Positions 34,114 to 46,080 are shown, numbered from the stretch's first letter. The stretch is DNA of 64,000 bases from Rhyacophila brunnea (GCA_022495005.1 JAGYXB010000696.1:434001-498000), one strand, 5' to 3'. The notes: generated from the sequence alone by a model not told the origin. Made by a program: numbers and translations.

Positions 34114-34309
34114 ATTGTTGTTTTAATTTAATAAAACGCAATTTTTTTGTAGTACTTATTCCACTTTTAATCAATAAATGAGGACCGGTTTCGTCCGCCT
34201 CCAGTTGAAAATGTCCCTCTGAGGCGGACAAAACCGGTCCTAATTTATTGATTAAAAGTGGAATAAGTACTACAAAAAAAAATGCGTTTTATTAAATTAA
34301 AACAACAAT
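34114..34309. repeat. Near-perfect 196-base foldback element
   Basis: Arms 34114-34201 and about 34217-34309 are reverse complements with only a few differences (ATTGTTGTTTTAATTTAATA ... through CCACTTTTAATCAAT to GGACCGGTTT). The spacer is about 15 bases. The direct repeat GATGTTAGTCAT lies at 34099-34110 and 34357-34368, so the mobile unit may be 34111-34356. It has no coding capacity. Confidence 0.85.
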
Positions 34310-34599
34310 GCAATGCAGTTCCACCATGAATAATTGACAGTTAACAAAATAAAAGAGATGTTAGTCATTTTAACATGGTAAATAGCGGATCGTGTGACAA
34401 CTCAAAAAATATTAAATAAGTCATAAAATCATATTAAAATTTGCCAAGCTACGACGCTTCATCTGGCATATCTCTTTACGTTCATACAATAAAATATCGT
34501 AATACTTTCAATACACTAGTTATTCACGTATGATGAATCAAGCTATGTACGAGGTGATTTCCTGCTCACACGACGCATTCTTAAACAGTTAACCATGTG

Positions 34600-34760
34600 C
34601 AGTCTCGATAAAGTGTTGCACCAGCATCCGAGTGACGTCACAGGTAGGGTAATGCAACGTCACAGCGCATTTGCATAATGGCGACTTGACCATACGTTTC
34701 CACGCCTCAAGCTGTGCATTTCCTTAACACTTCCGCCATGTCTCATGAATGCATCCATTT
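34600..34760. promoter_or_regulatory. Cluster of CRE- and octamer-like sites
   Basis: GAGTGACGTCACAGG (perfect CRE TGACGTCA, about 34632), CAACGTCACAG (half-site, about 34658) and GCATTTGCATAATG (octamer ATTTGCAT, about 34668) fall within 50 bases, in a GC-richer patch. Such spacing is seen in insect enhancers and promoters. No transcript start or coding exon could be tied to it. Confidence 0.3.
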
Positions 34761-35024
34761 GTATCGTTTAGTATTAACGCCAATCTTGTATCCTGCGGCG
34801 CTTCATGGATACTGTTAATAATCCATTCGAGTTTTATATGTTACGTGCATATTTATAAATCTGTCAAATAGTCGATAATAAAAAGTGATTCGTTATAAAG
34901 TTGAATTCTATTTTCCACCATTTTTATTAGTCGATAAACCTTAAATTATTTAAACAAAATAAAAATGGACATGTCTCCACTAATTTCTATCATTTTTTCG
35001 CCAGTATTTATTGATGGATATTTA

Positions 35025-35191
35025 GAGCTCGTGCTCATTCGTCCGGGGGCTCCAGGTTCGGTACCCAGTGAGGCCACAATACATTTATATAATTTTATCA
35101 AAAGCTGTGTATTTGCCATTGTTTCACTTATATTACTCAATACACTACATTACTGTCATTGGGCTTATTGTTGTGTAATAAAGAATAAAAC
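35025..35191 (+). mobile_element. SINE-A copy, head partly degraded
   Basis: AGCTCGTGCTCATTCGTCCG, then box B-like GGTTCGGTACC. The body reads GTGAGGCCACAATACATTTA, TGCCATTGTTTCACTTATAT and TACTGTCATTGGGCTTATTG, ending in an AATAAAGAATAAAA tail. Confidence 0.8.
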
Positions 35192-35367
35192 ATCTATATA
35201 AATGTAAAGTTTTTTTTAAATAATTTTTCGTATGATTTTGGTGAATTTTGAAGGGTGCATATATATTATTATATTTTATTATCGTTAGTATATTATTATT
35301 TCTATGATTTTTTTGTTAGAATTTAACCATATGTACACTTATCGGTTTTTGAAAATTAACACTTCAT

Positions 35368-35559
35368 AAGGTACTGTTCGGTTATGAGGAATACAGCGGA
35401 AAACACATTTTGAAAATACCCGATATACTGGTTTATTTGTTAGTTTGGGTTAGTTTAGGTTGGGTTAGGTTAGGTTAGGTTTGGTTTGGTTACGTTAACC
35501 AGTATACTGGCTATTTAATAATGTGTTTTCCGCTGTATTCCTCATAACCGAACAGCAGC
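35368..35559. repeat. Foldback element with TTAGG-like core
   Basis: Left arm CTGTTCGGTTATGAGGAATA, then CAGCGGAAAACACATT. The right arm is the reverse complement, ending CCGAACAGCAGC. Between the arms lies GGTTAGGTTAGGTTAGG. CTTCAT flanks both sides (35362-35367, 35560-35565), a possible target duplication. It is clearly related to 40628-40808: both share ATTTTGAAAATA, CGATATACTGG and TTATTTGTTAG. Confidence 0.8.
35455..35500. repeat. TTAGG-like tract
   Basis: Degenerate TTAGG/TTTGG units (GGTTGGGTTAGGTTAGGTTA), about seven in number, in the loop of the foldback element. Confidence 0.8.
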
Positions 35560-35565
35560 CTTCAT

Positions 35566-36047
35566 AATATTATGATGATTTTCCACATATAATAATTTAT
35601 GAGCACTTTTACAAAAAAGGAAGTTAATTTGGACTAAATGTTGTATGGTTTTAATGACTATTAATTGAAAATTGTTATAGAATGTGATGAACGTTATGTG
35701 AAAACGTATTTTATTTTTGTACATATCTGTATGTCTATTTTAATTTGTATTTCCACTGTTGCTACCTAATGAATTCAGTTTCATTCAGTTTCGATAACTC
35801 GCTTTAGAATAAAGGAAATGATTTGTTTTGTTTTTGACTGCTGCGTTTGATACGGCGGATTTATCACAGAGCACTAAGCAATTATTATTATTTGTTGTTT
35901 TATCAGGAAAATGAACGTTCGTTTCATTCCGATTTATGAATGAAAAGAGGACTTGTGATGCATTGCTTCTCTGCAGTACAAAATGAAAAGCCCATTTGTG
36001 ATTTTAACTGATTAAAATACATACATTGAACAAAAAAAACTGTATGG
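35566..36047. other. No gene seen
   Basis: A+T-rich spacer. Confidence 0.5.
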
Positions 36048-36358
36048 CCTAGAACACAGAATTAATGGGAACTGAAATACGTAACAGAGTAACCGGCAAC
36101 CAATCTCGAGTGTGGAAAAATATGGTAATAACTTAAACACGTGTCAAGAATACGTCATTCAAAGCTTATAACTGCTTTCGGTTTATGCACTGAATCTCAT
36201 TCAATATTGGTGTATTTTAAGGTTGCAACACACACTATTGCACGTCTTTAATGTGTTTTTCATTTTCATAGGATACTCACACATTCAAAACACTGCTTTG
36301 AAATGTAGTGGATTGGTGTAGAGTAAATCTGAATTATATTTATTAATCTGTTCTGTAG
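36048..36358 (+). repeat. Dispersed repeat V, copy 2
   Basis: Partner of 24397-24725 in opposite orientation, as described there. It lies about 55 bases before a retrotransposon fragment, so the two could be connected, but copy 1 has no such neighbour. Confidence 0.75.
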
Positions 36359-36414
36359 TAAGGATATAATATTATTTTATGTAATATATTGGAAAGGTCA
36401 AGTCATAAACCAAT

Positions 36415-36660
36415 GAATATGGAGACAGACAAGAGCACGCGATATGATAAAGATTTTCAAGCTGATGAAATGGCAACACGCCACACGAGGACTACCACTG
36501 GATAAATTCAGTCATAAAGTGGTACCCAGGGGGTACCCGCCAAACCTGTTGGATCTATGAACTCATCACGTCGACGGATGTATGAGAGATATATTAACTA
36601 GGAATCGATAAGAATCGAAGGAGCCAGGGGAGATCTTTATTCAACATTGGATGATGAATT
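36415..36660 (+). pseudogene. Non-LTR retrotransposon C-terminal remnant
   Basis: The frame reads RQTRARDMIKIFKLMKWQHA, equivalent to the QTRVxDVxxxIKxLKWxWAGH block seen at 19313. Then come VVPRGYPPNLLDL, a stop, THHVDGCMRD and finally KEPGEIFIQHWMMN, the usual EAFxQQW ending. It is 5'-truncated, with one clear in-frame stop and lost spacing. Confidence 0.75.
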
Positions 36661-37689
36661 AATATTATATTACAGAGATTATATGTTTATATTATACTCG
36701 TATGTACAGTTTTGTTACTCTCTGGACTAGATGAAATATTACATACTCTTGAAAAATTCCAGTTTCCAAAATATTTTCATTATATTAAACATATTATTTA
36801 AGATAAAACAAAATGTTATAAGTAATACTTTAAGTAGCTAATTGTACTTAATCAAGATCACTAGTCAGCTTCAGAAAAAAAACAGATGATATGTATGAAG
36901 ATTATCTTGATTTAAGTATTAAAAAAATAGTTTATGTACAATTTTAATATAATTTGAAAGTTTTAATATAAAATTCTACATTGGTAATTATTTAGTGTTC
37001 TGAATTATCTTATTCTATGCATCGGTACTTATTATATATTTATAAAAAAATATCGATTAAGACATTAATGTCAAATGTATAAGTCTTTTCACCGGATTAT
37101 TTGGAAACACAATATCGTGTGAAAAGCGATATTTTGGCTATACACCATTTTATTTCATTAATTCTATGATTTTATATTGTTTTTTTTAAGATAATGCACG
37201 ATATATTATTATATAATATACTTTTAAGGTTTATGACTTTCGATAAAATAAGTACACTAGCCTATCTACATAAATATGTAGTACAATGTTGTAACCATAT
37301 GATATTAAACATGACATTGATAACCTGATTGATTGATGTTACCTTATGATACCGAAAAAATATAATAACGAGGTAATCTATCAAAGTAGTAGTCATGAAA
37401 AATTATAGAAATACTAATTTCTTATTTTAATAAAATTTCAGATCAATAATGTAACTAAAATTGTCGCTAATTTGACTTACCTTTTTACTCGTTTACAGCA
37501 CATAAATAACGTCTCAAAATATTGAAATCAGGATCAAAAAATAATTTTGTAATATATAAAGAAATGTATGAAATATCAGAGGTAAGTAATTAAGCATACA
37601 GTCTATTATTATATTGAAGAGTTGGTAAGTTAATTAATTAATTATGGGTGATTATGTTGTATTTTTAGCAACGGTATATTATCACTGAA
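36661..37689. other. No gene seen
   Basis: A+T-rich. Confidence 0.5.
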
Positions 37690-38045
37690 AATACAACCCA
37701 AATGAAAAATATCTTAACCTTTTGAATCGGGCAAGGTGTCAGTCGATACCGTGCGACTGGGGTATGGGTGGCAAAACTGAACTAGGGGGGCGAACCGGGT
37801 AGGAGGGGGTTCGCAAAAGAATGCAACTGCAAGTGAGAGGGAGACGGTGTGATTGCTTTCAGTCTCTCGTCACCTTTCAACTGCCTGCGGGTCATCCCCT
37901 CTGCCTTCGTCTTCCTGCTTCCTTCACTCAAAGCCTTGTTCCCGATAGAAAAGTGCATGCCTGGGCACTCCACGGAAGGGGGTAACTGGGGGTGGATCGC
38001 ACATAAGAACTCGCACTGTGGAACGGCTGTAGAATGAAGCGCCGA
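37690..38045. other. GC-rich island, no recognised gene
   Basis: About 350 GC-richer bases with G-runs and pyrimidine-rich stretches. Frames of about 62 codons are open on both strands across 37782-38037, which is expected from composition alone. No motif or repeat partner was found in this window. Confidence 0.4.
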
Positions 38046-39549
38046 AAAATGTTCAAATTATATTATGTAAATACTTTTTCTTAACACAAATAGTATAGAT
38101 TTTTCAAAAGTAAAAAATACCAAAGAGCCACATGACTCTAAGTATTGAATGTATAACTTACATCCATATAAAGATACTGTATTCAACTCTATCGAATCTT
38201 CTACTAACACAGATTTGGGATAATGCAACGTTTTTTTATGTAGTTTGGTGCTATTTGTCCACACATCTCAGAACTGTTAGCGTTACTAATGCTTCTAACG
38301 ACAACGCTTGCATAGATTTTCACATACTGTGTAATGCCTATATTATTTCACGCACAGTGGTATCAGTTCGAGTAGCCTACTGGATAAGCGGGCCAACTAA
38401 TAAAACTAATAAACCGATTGGGTTTGATTTTTTTTAATAGGTTTTATTTTACTACACGTTTTTGCTGTTGCTGAAAAGTAATAATATAATAATAATAACA
38501 AAAAAATAAATTATAATATGTAAAATACCAAAGATGAAACTATAATCAAATTCAAGTTTTGTAAATATGACTTTCCTGTGTACAGTGAATTTTATTGTTT
38601 AAATTAAGTATGGTAATAAAAATAACCAAATTAGTCTTAATGAGATATAAAAGTCTCCATAAAATTTATGTCATGATAAAATTGTTAATTTTAAAAAATA
38701 ACCATTTCAAAATATATTAATTCAATATATAACATGACATTTATAATAAAAAGTACAGGTGAATTAAGCAGTATAGAAAAAAACAAACCAAAAAAATAAT
38801 TTTATAGCAAAAGAAATAAAATAAAAAAACAACAATAACAATAATTCAAGAAAAATACAAATTAAACAATAAAATAGAATTTAAAAGCAAAATACCTACA
38901 TATTGCATCGCTAAAAAGTCAACATCTCTAGGGAGTGCATTGACCATCCTCACAGGCTCTCGCTATTGGTGTCTGGTGAGCCTGACATGAGGAAACAGCT
39001 TTTACCCAAAATAGGTCATGGCTGCGACCACGCATGTGATTGTAATTGTTGAATTATTTGTGTGAGGTTCGATGTGAGCTAGTTACTACTGTGTGAGTCG
39101 TGGACGTGTCGTAGGAAATGGTGTTGAGGATGATGATGAAGAAGTCGAAGATGGATGCAGAAGCGAGTTTCATTAGGCGTATGTTACAGTTTAGTTATGT
39201 TACAATACTTATGATACGGGTCCAAAGTTGGCATCTCGGTACAATGAGATATTGTGCGGAACTATACGGAAATCGAGATCCTAACAGCCCGGAAACTTAT
39301 ATTCGAGTGACATTTTCGATTAAATATTATTAGCTATTTATACAGTCAAAATAATATCCTTTTCATTATAAATTAAGTAAATAATTATATTGATCGAGTC
39401 AGCGACTAAAATGGCATTTGCGTCAATAGACATCCGAGTAGCTGAATATTGTATAAAATATAGATATCGCGAAAATAACAATAACATATTATTTACTGAT
39501 TTTACTATAATTCGACACTACGGAAATGGATAAAAAATCTATAATTACT
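38046..39549. other. No supported gene
   Basis: A+T-rich. A 71-codon frame at 39118-39333 starts within a GATGATGATGAAGAAG-type repeat and is unrecognised. Confidence 0.45.
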
Positions 39550-39746
39550 ATAATGCCGTGGGTCCCAGGTTAGAATCCTGAGTCTGGCAAGTACACATAT
39601 TGTTTTTCAATTTGTGTGTGAGTCCTCAGGGTGTGGACCTAATAGATTGAGCAAGTGGCTGACATCCATTTCTCGTAAAAAACAAAATCTGTTAATACAA
39701 ACCTCTATTCTGTGGAGGCCCATATGATTCTATTAGGATCGGAGAA
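39550..39746 (+). mobile_element. SINE-B copy
   Basis: GCCGTGGGTCCCAGGTTAGA with box B partly mutated, then CTGGCAAGTACACATATTGT, ATTGAGCAAGTGGCTGACAT, TTTCTCGTAAAAA and TGTGGAGGCCCATATGATTC. The first half of the tRNA head is missing. Confidence 0.8.
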
Positions 39747-39799
39747 GGTCGAAAAAATTAAAAAAAAATATATTTTAATGACAAGTATATTTCCAATAA

Positions 39800-40130
39800 T
39801 TATAATGCACGTCGGCGCAGGGCCGCCCGCCTTCAGTTCAGGTCATAGGCGGACTCGAGCAAAAGCTTTGGCAGCGGGTGAGTGGGCGGAGGGTGGCAGA
39901 GCACCAGCACAACGTCTCTCGACAGTCGACGACACAAGACGAGATGCGGCGAGTGACAGGCCGCCCCCCGCCGTCGCTAATCGATAGACGCTGGCCCCTG
40001 TGACGTCACACGTCCTGAAGTTGGGCGGCCGGAACCAGGACGGGCGGCCCACCTTGGACGACGTGACGGGGCATATTACTCCTAGACAGGGTGCACCTGG
40101 TGGGTGCACCGGAAACCAAACTGCATAATA
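39800..40130. promoter_or_regulatory. CpG-rich island with CRE palindrome
   Basis: The most CpG-dense part of the window: GGGCCGCCCGCC, GTCGACGACAC and GGGCGGCCGG. TGTGACGTCACACG contains a perfect CRE (about 40002). It is open on both strands for about 100 codons because of composition; no protein motif is visible. A promoter or 5' untranslated exon of a host gene is possible but unproven. Confidence 0.35.
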
Positions 40131-40627
40131 GAAATGCCAACGAAATGTCATTCGCTTGCTTCAGTCGTAAAAAGTTTATATGGGATGCCTTGCACTTCAT
40201 TTTTTATTCACTTTATTATGTAGTTAAAATGAAACTTTTCAATTCGCTACTAACCGAGACTTGCCTTCTTTCGTAGATGAAAATATACTTAGGCTAGTTT
40301 CAATGCAATATTACTTATATAATAGTTTTTTTTAAATATTTTCTTGACAAGTTGAAATTATTTATTAAAATCAAAGTAAGATAAAAAAAAATACTGTGAG
40401 TAACGTTTAAAATTAATAAACCTACAATTAAACTTACATAATTTTGAAAACACTTCTGAAAAAAAATATAAGAACTTGCATCTCTCGGTTTTCGCGCCCA
40501 TGCACATAGACCACTATGCTAAAGGCGTCATACTTAATTGCGACAAATTTTGACTAATGGCTCTTCATACTCTCTGAATGTTCGATTCCTGCGGTGTGTC
40601 TTACTTTTTTCAAAAAGATTTTTTGGT

Positions 40628-40808
40628 ACAAATCGGTTATCCTGGATACAGCCGCAAAGACATTTTGAAAATAGCCGATATACTGGATTATTTGTTAGGT
40701 TAACTTAACCTAACCTAAACTAACTCAAACTAACAAATAATCTAGTATATCGGCTATTTACAAAATGTGTTTGCCGCTGTATCCAGGATAAACGTATAGA
40801 ACCGATTT
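40628..40808. repeat. Foldback element with CCTAA core
   Basis: Left arm AATCGGTTATCCTGGATACA, then GACATTTTGAAAATAGCCGA. The right arm is the reverse complement, ending ATCCAGGATAAAC and, after a nine-base insertion, ACCGATT. The core contains TTAACTTAACCTAACC. It is the same family as 35368-35559. Confidence 0.8.
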
Positions 40809-43800
40809 TTTCTATTGGTTATAATATTTTTCTCATTTTTGTGCTTTCAAAATTATGTATGTTCAATAATTAGAATGTTACATTCTTAAATCTTGTGTAT
40901 TCCTTGAATAAAAAACATATAATTATATTAATTTGTAAGATTATCTACATTGTAATTGTTTTATTTAAATTAAGTCTTTACTGGGTAAGAAAAGTTATAA
41001 ATATAATTTATTTGGTAAAAATATAAGCCAATCATTTTACAATGCAAGCAATTTAATAACTCTTATCATATATTGTTTTATGTTAAAATTGGGCAGAAAG
41101 ATAAGCACTTTAATCTCGGGATCTTCAAATTGAATCCTCGTTTTCATCAAACACATTTGTATAGGCAAACAAAATGTAGGCATATCCAAAACGATTTACC
41201 GCCAAGTTCAACAGAATATCGAGAGAAAATTCTGAGGGTGCGGTATGAATTAAGGGTGAAAGATGAGAAAGGGTGTGGGAATTGTTGAATTAATAAAACG
41301 GAATACGGTATTAAAGATTAAAATTAGTCATTTTTAATTAGTTGATTAATATAGATTACCTATTTTTTTACTTTTTTTATTCTAATAATTATATTCATAA
41401 AATATTAAAACCAGCTCAGTTTATTATTTAAATATAATTAAGCCTGAGGGTGATTGAAAATTGGTAACTTTCATCAGGTGTAATTTTTTTTATATTTTAC
41501 GTCCATCTTTGGAGTTTGTCCAGATAACGCTTGTCTCGCCGTGATACGCCCTGGGTGGATGTGGACAGCGTAATAAAGTCACTTGTACCTCAGCTGCGCA
41601 AGAAGTGACATGCAGCGATCACATGTGAACGGCTCAATGAGGTCACATGTACCTGAAATGGGCACAAGTTTTTACGCGAAAATCAAATCGCGCCATCTGA
41701 ACAAGACCATAAACTTGATTCTTTATTAATTTTAATGACGTTGAAGAGATTTTTATTGATCAATTTGTTTTTTTTTTATTGTTTACTAAAATATTTTCAA
41801 AAAGACAATATTTTATTTTCAGTCCTGAATATTGGTGCTTAATAGCTTTTTGCGATTCTTTCAAAATGGAAAAATATGGAGCTAACCGATTTTGCAAAAA
41901 AAAAAACAGCTTTAGTTAGTACCTGTTTAATTATTAATTTAACACGTGTAAAGGGATATTTAATAAAAAATGTACTGAATTATTGAATTTAAAATATTTT
42001 CAGCTATCCCTAAATTTACTATGCAGAAAGCAAAAATATGTATTTTCAGTTAATTCCATCTCCTTATTTCCCACCAGAAGTCAGAAGCTGACATCTGAAT
42101 AGGAATAGCGATATAAAGATGTAGTATATATAATTATGTTCATAATATTATTTGACATTACCTATTGAACAACTAACCACAACTATTATTGGAATAGTTT
42201 ATTCACTCTTTCAATTTCTACTCAGTGTATCACATTCAGTACTAAAAATGTATATACAATTTTAATACTATATTATTAATCAGTTATGTTTAAGTGTATT
42301 ACGACCCTAAAATTATTATAATGAGCTGTACCAATGACGTTGACGACCGAATCGTATATCTTTGGCGATATCCCCTTTCATCGTTCAACGCAAAGGGTCG
42401 GCGGGTGATTTCAACCCTCCCGAGACGCTCGTTGTGCAGTACTAGATCTGCCCTCAGACCAATCCTTCCACCCCAAACATCGCGATGGGGTCTGCTTAAA
42501 GCACCAAGCTTTTATTGCCCTTAAAAATGAAATTATTGTTGGCTACGCGCGTTTTTAAATTAAAAACAAAACAAATAAATATTCGATGCTGGTTCGGCGC
42601 AGTTTCGCTTTCTGGTGTCTACACACGATTAAGAAAATATTTCATGCGGTTAAATTTTAAGTGATTTAACTGAAGATCAACTCTAATTATAATTTTTATT
42701 TACAGAAGGGGAGTTTGACTCCTACTATCCCTAACAATTGTTTTGAAAATAACCAACATTAATAAAATGACATGCCATTCCAGATTGGGAACTTCCTTGT
42801 AGATTTTGTTTCATTATTATGCTACCTGAGCTCTATGAAACGGTAACTATTTTATAAATACGTATAATATAAAATACCATGAACATATTTCCTATTTCGT
42901 CACACTCATAAGTAAAGATCGTGATCGCTCTAAAGAATACTGCCGAATTCTGGATAAGCTTTCTAGCCATAAACCGTGAAGATATAAATCAACCTAACTC
43001 TAAAGTCTAAATATTGTATTTTTGCTCCTATTCATATAATGTTATCATTCGATATTTTAATGATATAGAACATCTTGTTGATTGTATTTCACAAATAGCC
43101 AGAACACTCCAATATCAGACTAGTGAAATTCTAAAAGCTCTTTTTTAATAAAAATTAAATATTTTTTCGTACGTAGGTACCTATTTTGTTTAACTTTTTT
43201 ATTTTTAATGATTACTTCATAATAATAGAAAAGTAAATCAAGCAACATTTGATTTATAAGTGTACTTTCAAAGAACATCTCCCATTTATTTACATCAAAA
43301 TTGAAGAAGATAAGAAAATATTTTTTTCTGCAAATAAAGCCATTAACTCGAATATATATTACACTGAAAGGAGTGAGCAAAGCCACTTACAACCACCCCC
43401 CTTTCAGGAATTTTTAAATACGACTACCCCCTTCTCCCATTCTGAGTATGGCCCACCTCCCTCCCGATGAACCTAGTGCCTTCAGCACAGACAGATAAGT
43501 ACCAGGCGCAGAGGAGAGCGAAGGAGACTCATGAAACCTGTCAGACGCATGATGGACGGCATCACATAAAACTGACGAGTTGACTCCGGCTAGAATGGCT
43601 CTGTGGAGCCCACTATATCACTTTTATTACACACCATCTTCATTTTCATATTTCATATTTGCATTTTCTCTTCGGGTTGCGGGTGGGACTGAGCGAAATG
43701 TCTCTCAGAAACGACGCCAGGGGCGCGCGGGGGGAAGTTGAGCATTCAGAAAAACTATGGACATATTTGAAAGTTTCACTACAAAAGCTCACACTATATC

Positions 43801-43969
43801 ATGTCTAAACTAATCAGGAGATTGTGTAAAATGAAAAATATCAGTTCATACAAAAAACTGCACTTTAAAATAATATTCTTTTATACAATGCCTGTATGTA
43901 TTTCGAAATAAAATTTTAACATTTTAAGAATCATAAATAACTTTTTTAAATCAAATTATAATTTTTTTT
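40809..43969. other. No gene seen; GC-richer patches
   Basis: Mostly A+T-rich. GC-richer patches at 41520-41700 (repeated TCACATGT), 42325-42525 and 43400-43760 hold no recognised frame. An uninterrupted T16 tract lies at about 43963-43978. Confidence 0.45.
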
Positions 43970-43978
43970 TTTTTTTTT

Positions 43979-44130
43979 GATGATGGCCGATCAGGTTACA
44001 TGTCGGTCTATAATGTCATGGGTCCTAGGCTCGAATCCCGTTTTTGGTTTCGAATATCTTCTTTCACACAAAAGATGGAGCTAATAAGCGAAGCAAGAGG
44101 CTAAAATATATTTTGCGTAAAAAACTACCT
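43979..44130 (+). mobile_element. Divergent tRNA-headed SINE, SINE-B-like
   Basis: ATAATGTCATGGGTCCTAGG with box B GCTCGAATCCCG (about 44030), then ATATCTTCTTTCACACAAAA, AGCTAATAAGCGAAGCAAG and TTTTGCGTAAAAAAC. It follows the layout of SINE-B (head, ATATT, AAG, CGTAAAAA) with weak sequence identity. Confidence 0.5.
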
Positions 44131-44159
44131 ATCCATAATTCTATAAAATATTAGCGCAT

Positions 44160-44990
44160 ATTGGGGTGGGGTATGGGAAAAGCACAAGGTCTCGTCACGT
44201 CACAGTCCATCGTGCGTCTAGCGTCTCCCACAATGTAAGGACCCGCAGCGCGTAAATCGTTTTTTGTAGCACCGCTGCGTGTGAAGGAATATCGGCCACG
44301 GCCTGTACACAAAAACGAGTATTTGTAACGTAGTGGATACTCCTAATAGACAATTCCCTACTTGTCGCTAATTTTATTGTTATTGTTTGCTAAGCTCTTC
44401 TATCAGATATATTTTTTCTGATTATCAGTGAAAATATTTTTTTATATAATTTATTATATAAACTAATATAGCATAGCATAGCATTTTGGAGATTATATCA
44501 ATTTTCAAATTGAAAATAGATTTTATTTATTATTCTTGGAATAAATTTATTTCTATTGCATATTTATTATTCGCATTGCATATTTAAATTTGTTTAACCA
44601 ACAGACCAATGGACATTCAAATAAACGTAAAATAAATTTCCATCCGATGAATACGTTAAAAAAAATACGCCATGAAACAAAATTATCAATAAACAAAATT
44701 AGAAAAAAATTACCAGCGGGCGCCTTTTTCTTTTTCCTCTCTCATCTGCTGATCCATTCCGCCCCCTCCCCAACCCCCGTTATAAATCAACCGGTTTATG
44801 GCTAATTAGGCCTTTGTGCTTCGGATGTTTTGGGTGGTGATGTTGCGCGAAGCTCTTTTGGGGGGCCCGGCCTCTCGGGGGAGGGGCTGAGGGGGGTTTA
44901 TGGGGAGCCCCGAGATGATATCGGCCACGGGGGATGGATATTGTTCTAAGCTCCTTGTTTCGAGTGCCATTTCGGATGATAGGAGAACTC
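44160..44990. other. Two GC-rich patches, no recognised gene
   Basis: 44160-44320 contains GTCACGTCACAG and GCGTAAATCG. 44720-44990 contains long C- and G-runs (GGGGGGCCCGGCCTCTCGGG). Between them the DNA is A+T-rich, with a three-unit ATAGC tandem near 44465. Both strands are open by composition only. Confidence 0.35.
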
Positions 44991-45179
44991 ACAACTCGGA
45001 ACTACACTGGGCCCTTGGTTTATCAAACAAAAGAGATTTTTTCTGCCTCATTGGATATGCGAAATATTTAGATATTGAGAGTGGCAGCAAAACAAAAACT
45101 ATTGATATTGTTGACGGATTTAAACAAATAATTTATCATAAAATGCATTATCCATATAAATAATAAAAACTATAGAATA

Positions 45180-46080
45180 TTCTTCTTCTATCGATGGTTA
45201 GCGACCAACATTCAGTAAACCTCTCTATTTTAGGCCAATCGTATCAGATCCCCAATGTCTTTGGCATTGAGACCCTTACAGATGCTGTATAGCCAAGATA
45301 ATCTCCTTCTACATAGGCTTATGCTTTTCTTTAGCTTCCTTTGTATTATTTGTTGGAGTAAATCATACTTCTCATTGCGAAAATGTGATCGAACCCAAGT
45401 TCTGAACAAAAACGAACCATAAGAGCGAATGAGAAAGCATTCGGCACGTTTATGTCTCCACAATATGCGTTAGAGTAAGATAGAATGTCTACGGCTGAAT
45501 TAAATATTATTTGTACACGTCGCCGGTAAATATTGATTAAGATGACTACAGTCATTTAAAAACTGCGAACACGTGTTGCTGACTTGCTGTTAAAGTTGCT
45601 GTATTGTTTTTGTATTACATATAAAGTTAGTGGTTATTATTTTTAGTTAATTTTGTGTATAACATGGTTAACTAGGTTGTGTTTAAATTTGGTAGCCGTA
45701 CTGAGAAGCAACATAACGGTATAACGATTCATAGTTAAGTTAATAACAATAAAATTTAGATTCTACTGTGCGTTAAATGCAAGAAATATGGCTTCATTTT
45801 ACCGGACAATACCCACTCTCTTTATATTATTACTCTGAGGATCAAACTATGCAGCTTTTCTGGCTCGGTATATATATTTAAGTTTTTTTGTGCTTTATTG
45901 GCTCCTGTTATAATCTCCTAATCGCTAATGCGATCAGTCCAGGATATCTTCATTTTAGGCCCATACAAGCAAGCACCTATCAGCCTTATTGTTGTTAGAT
46001 TCAACTCCGTATACCAATACGGGGTATGATGTAAGTACATGATCTCAATTCATCAAGTACTCAGAGCTTTGTCTCGATTA
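45180..46080 (-). pseudogene. Non-LTR retrotransposon C-terminal remnant, second type
   Basis: From the upstream end (minus strand, about 45955) it reads PKMKISWTDRISD, the W-T-D-R-x-S-N block that follows the reverse transcriptase. After a degraded stretch come FRNEKYDLLQQIIQRKLKKS and RRRLSWLYSICKGL, then KDIGDLIRLA (45230-45430). These equal the HxxRxEKYxLLQxIIQGK, GRRxxSWL and LFxxA blocks of a clade different from the RTE-like copies at 19-21 kb. The reverse transcriptase core is absent. Stops and frame changes are frequent. Confidence 0.75.

Noticed and set aside
39843..40151. A 102-codon minus-strand protein in the CpG island
   Set aside because: All frames are open because stop codons are rare in GC-rich DNA; no motif, no neighbouring exon signals.
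40480..40612. Another tRNA-headed SINE with GTTCGATTCCTGCGG
   Set aside because: Box B is good, but box A is doubtful in either orientation and there is no partner copy in the window.
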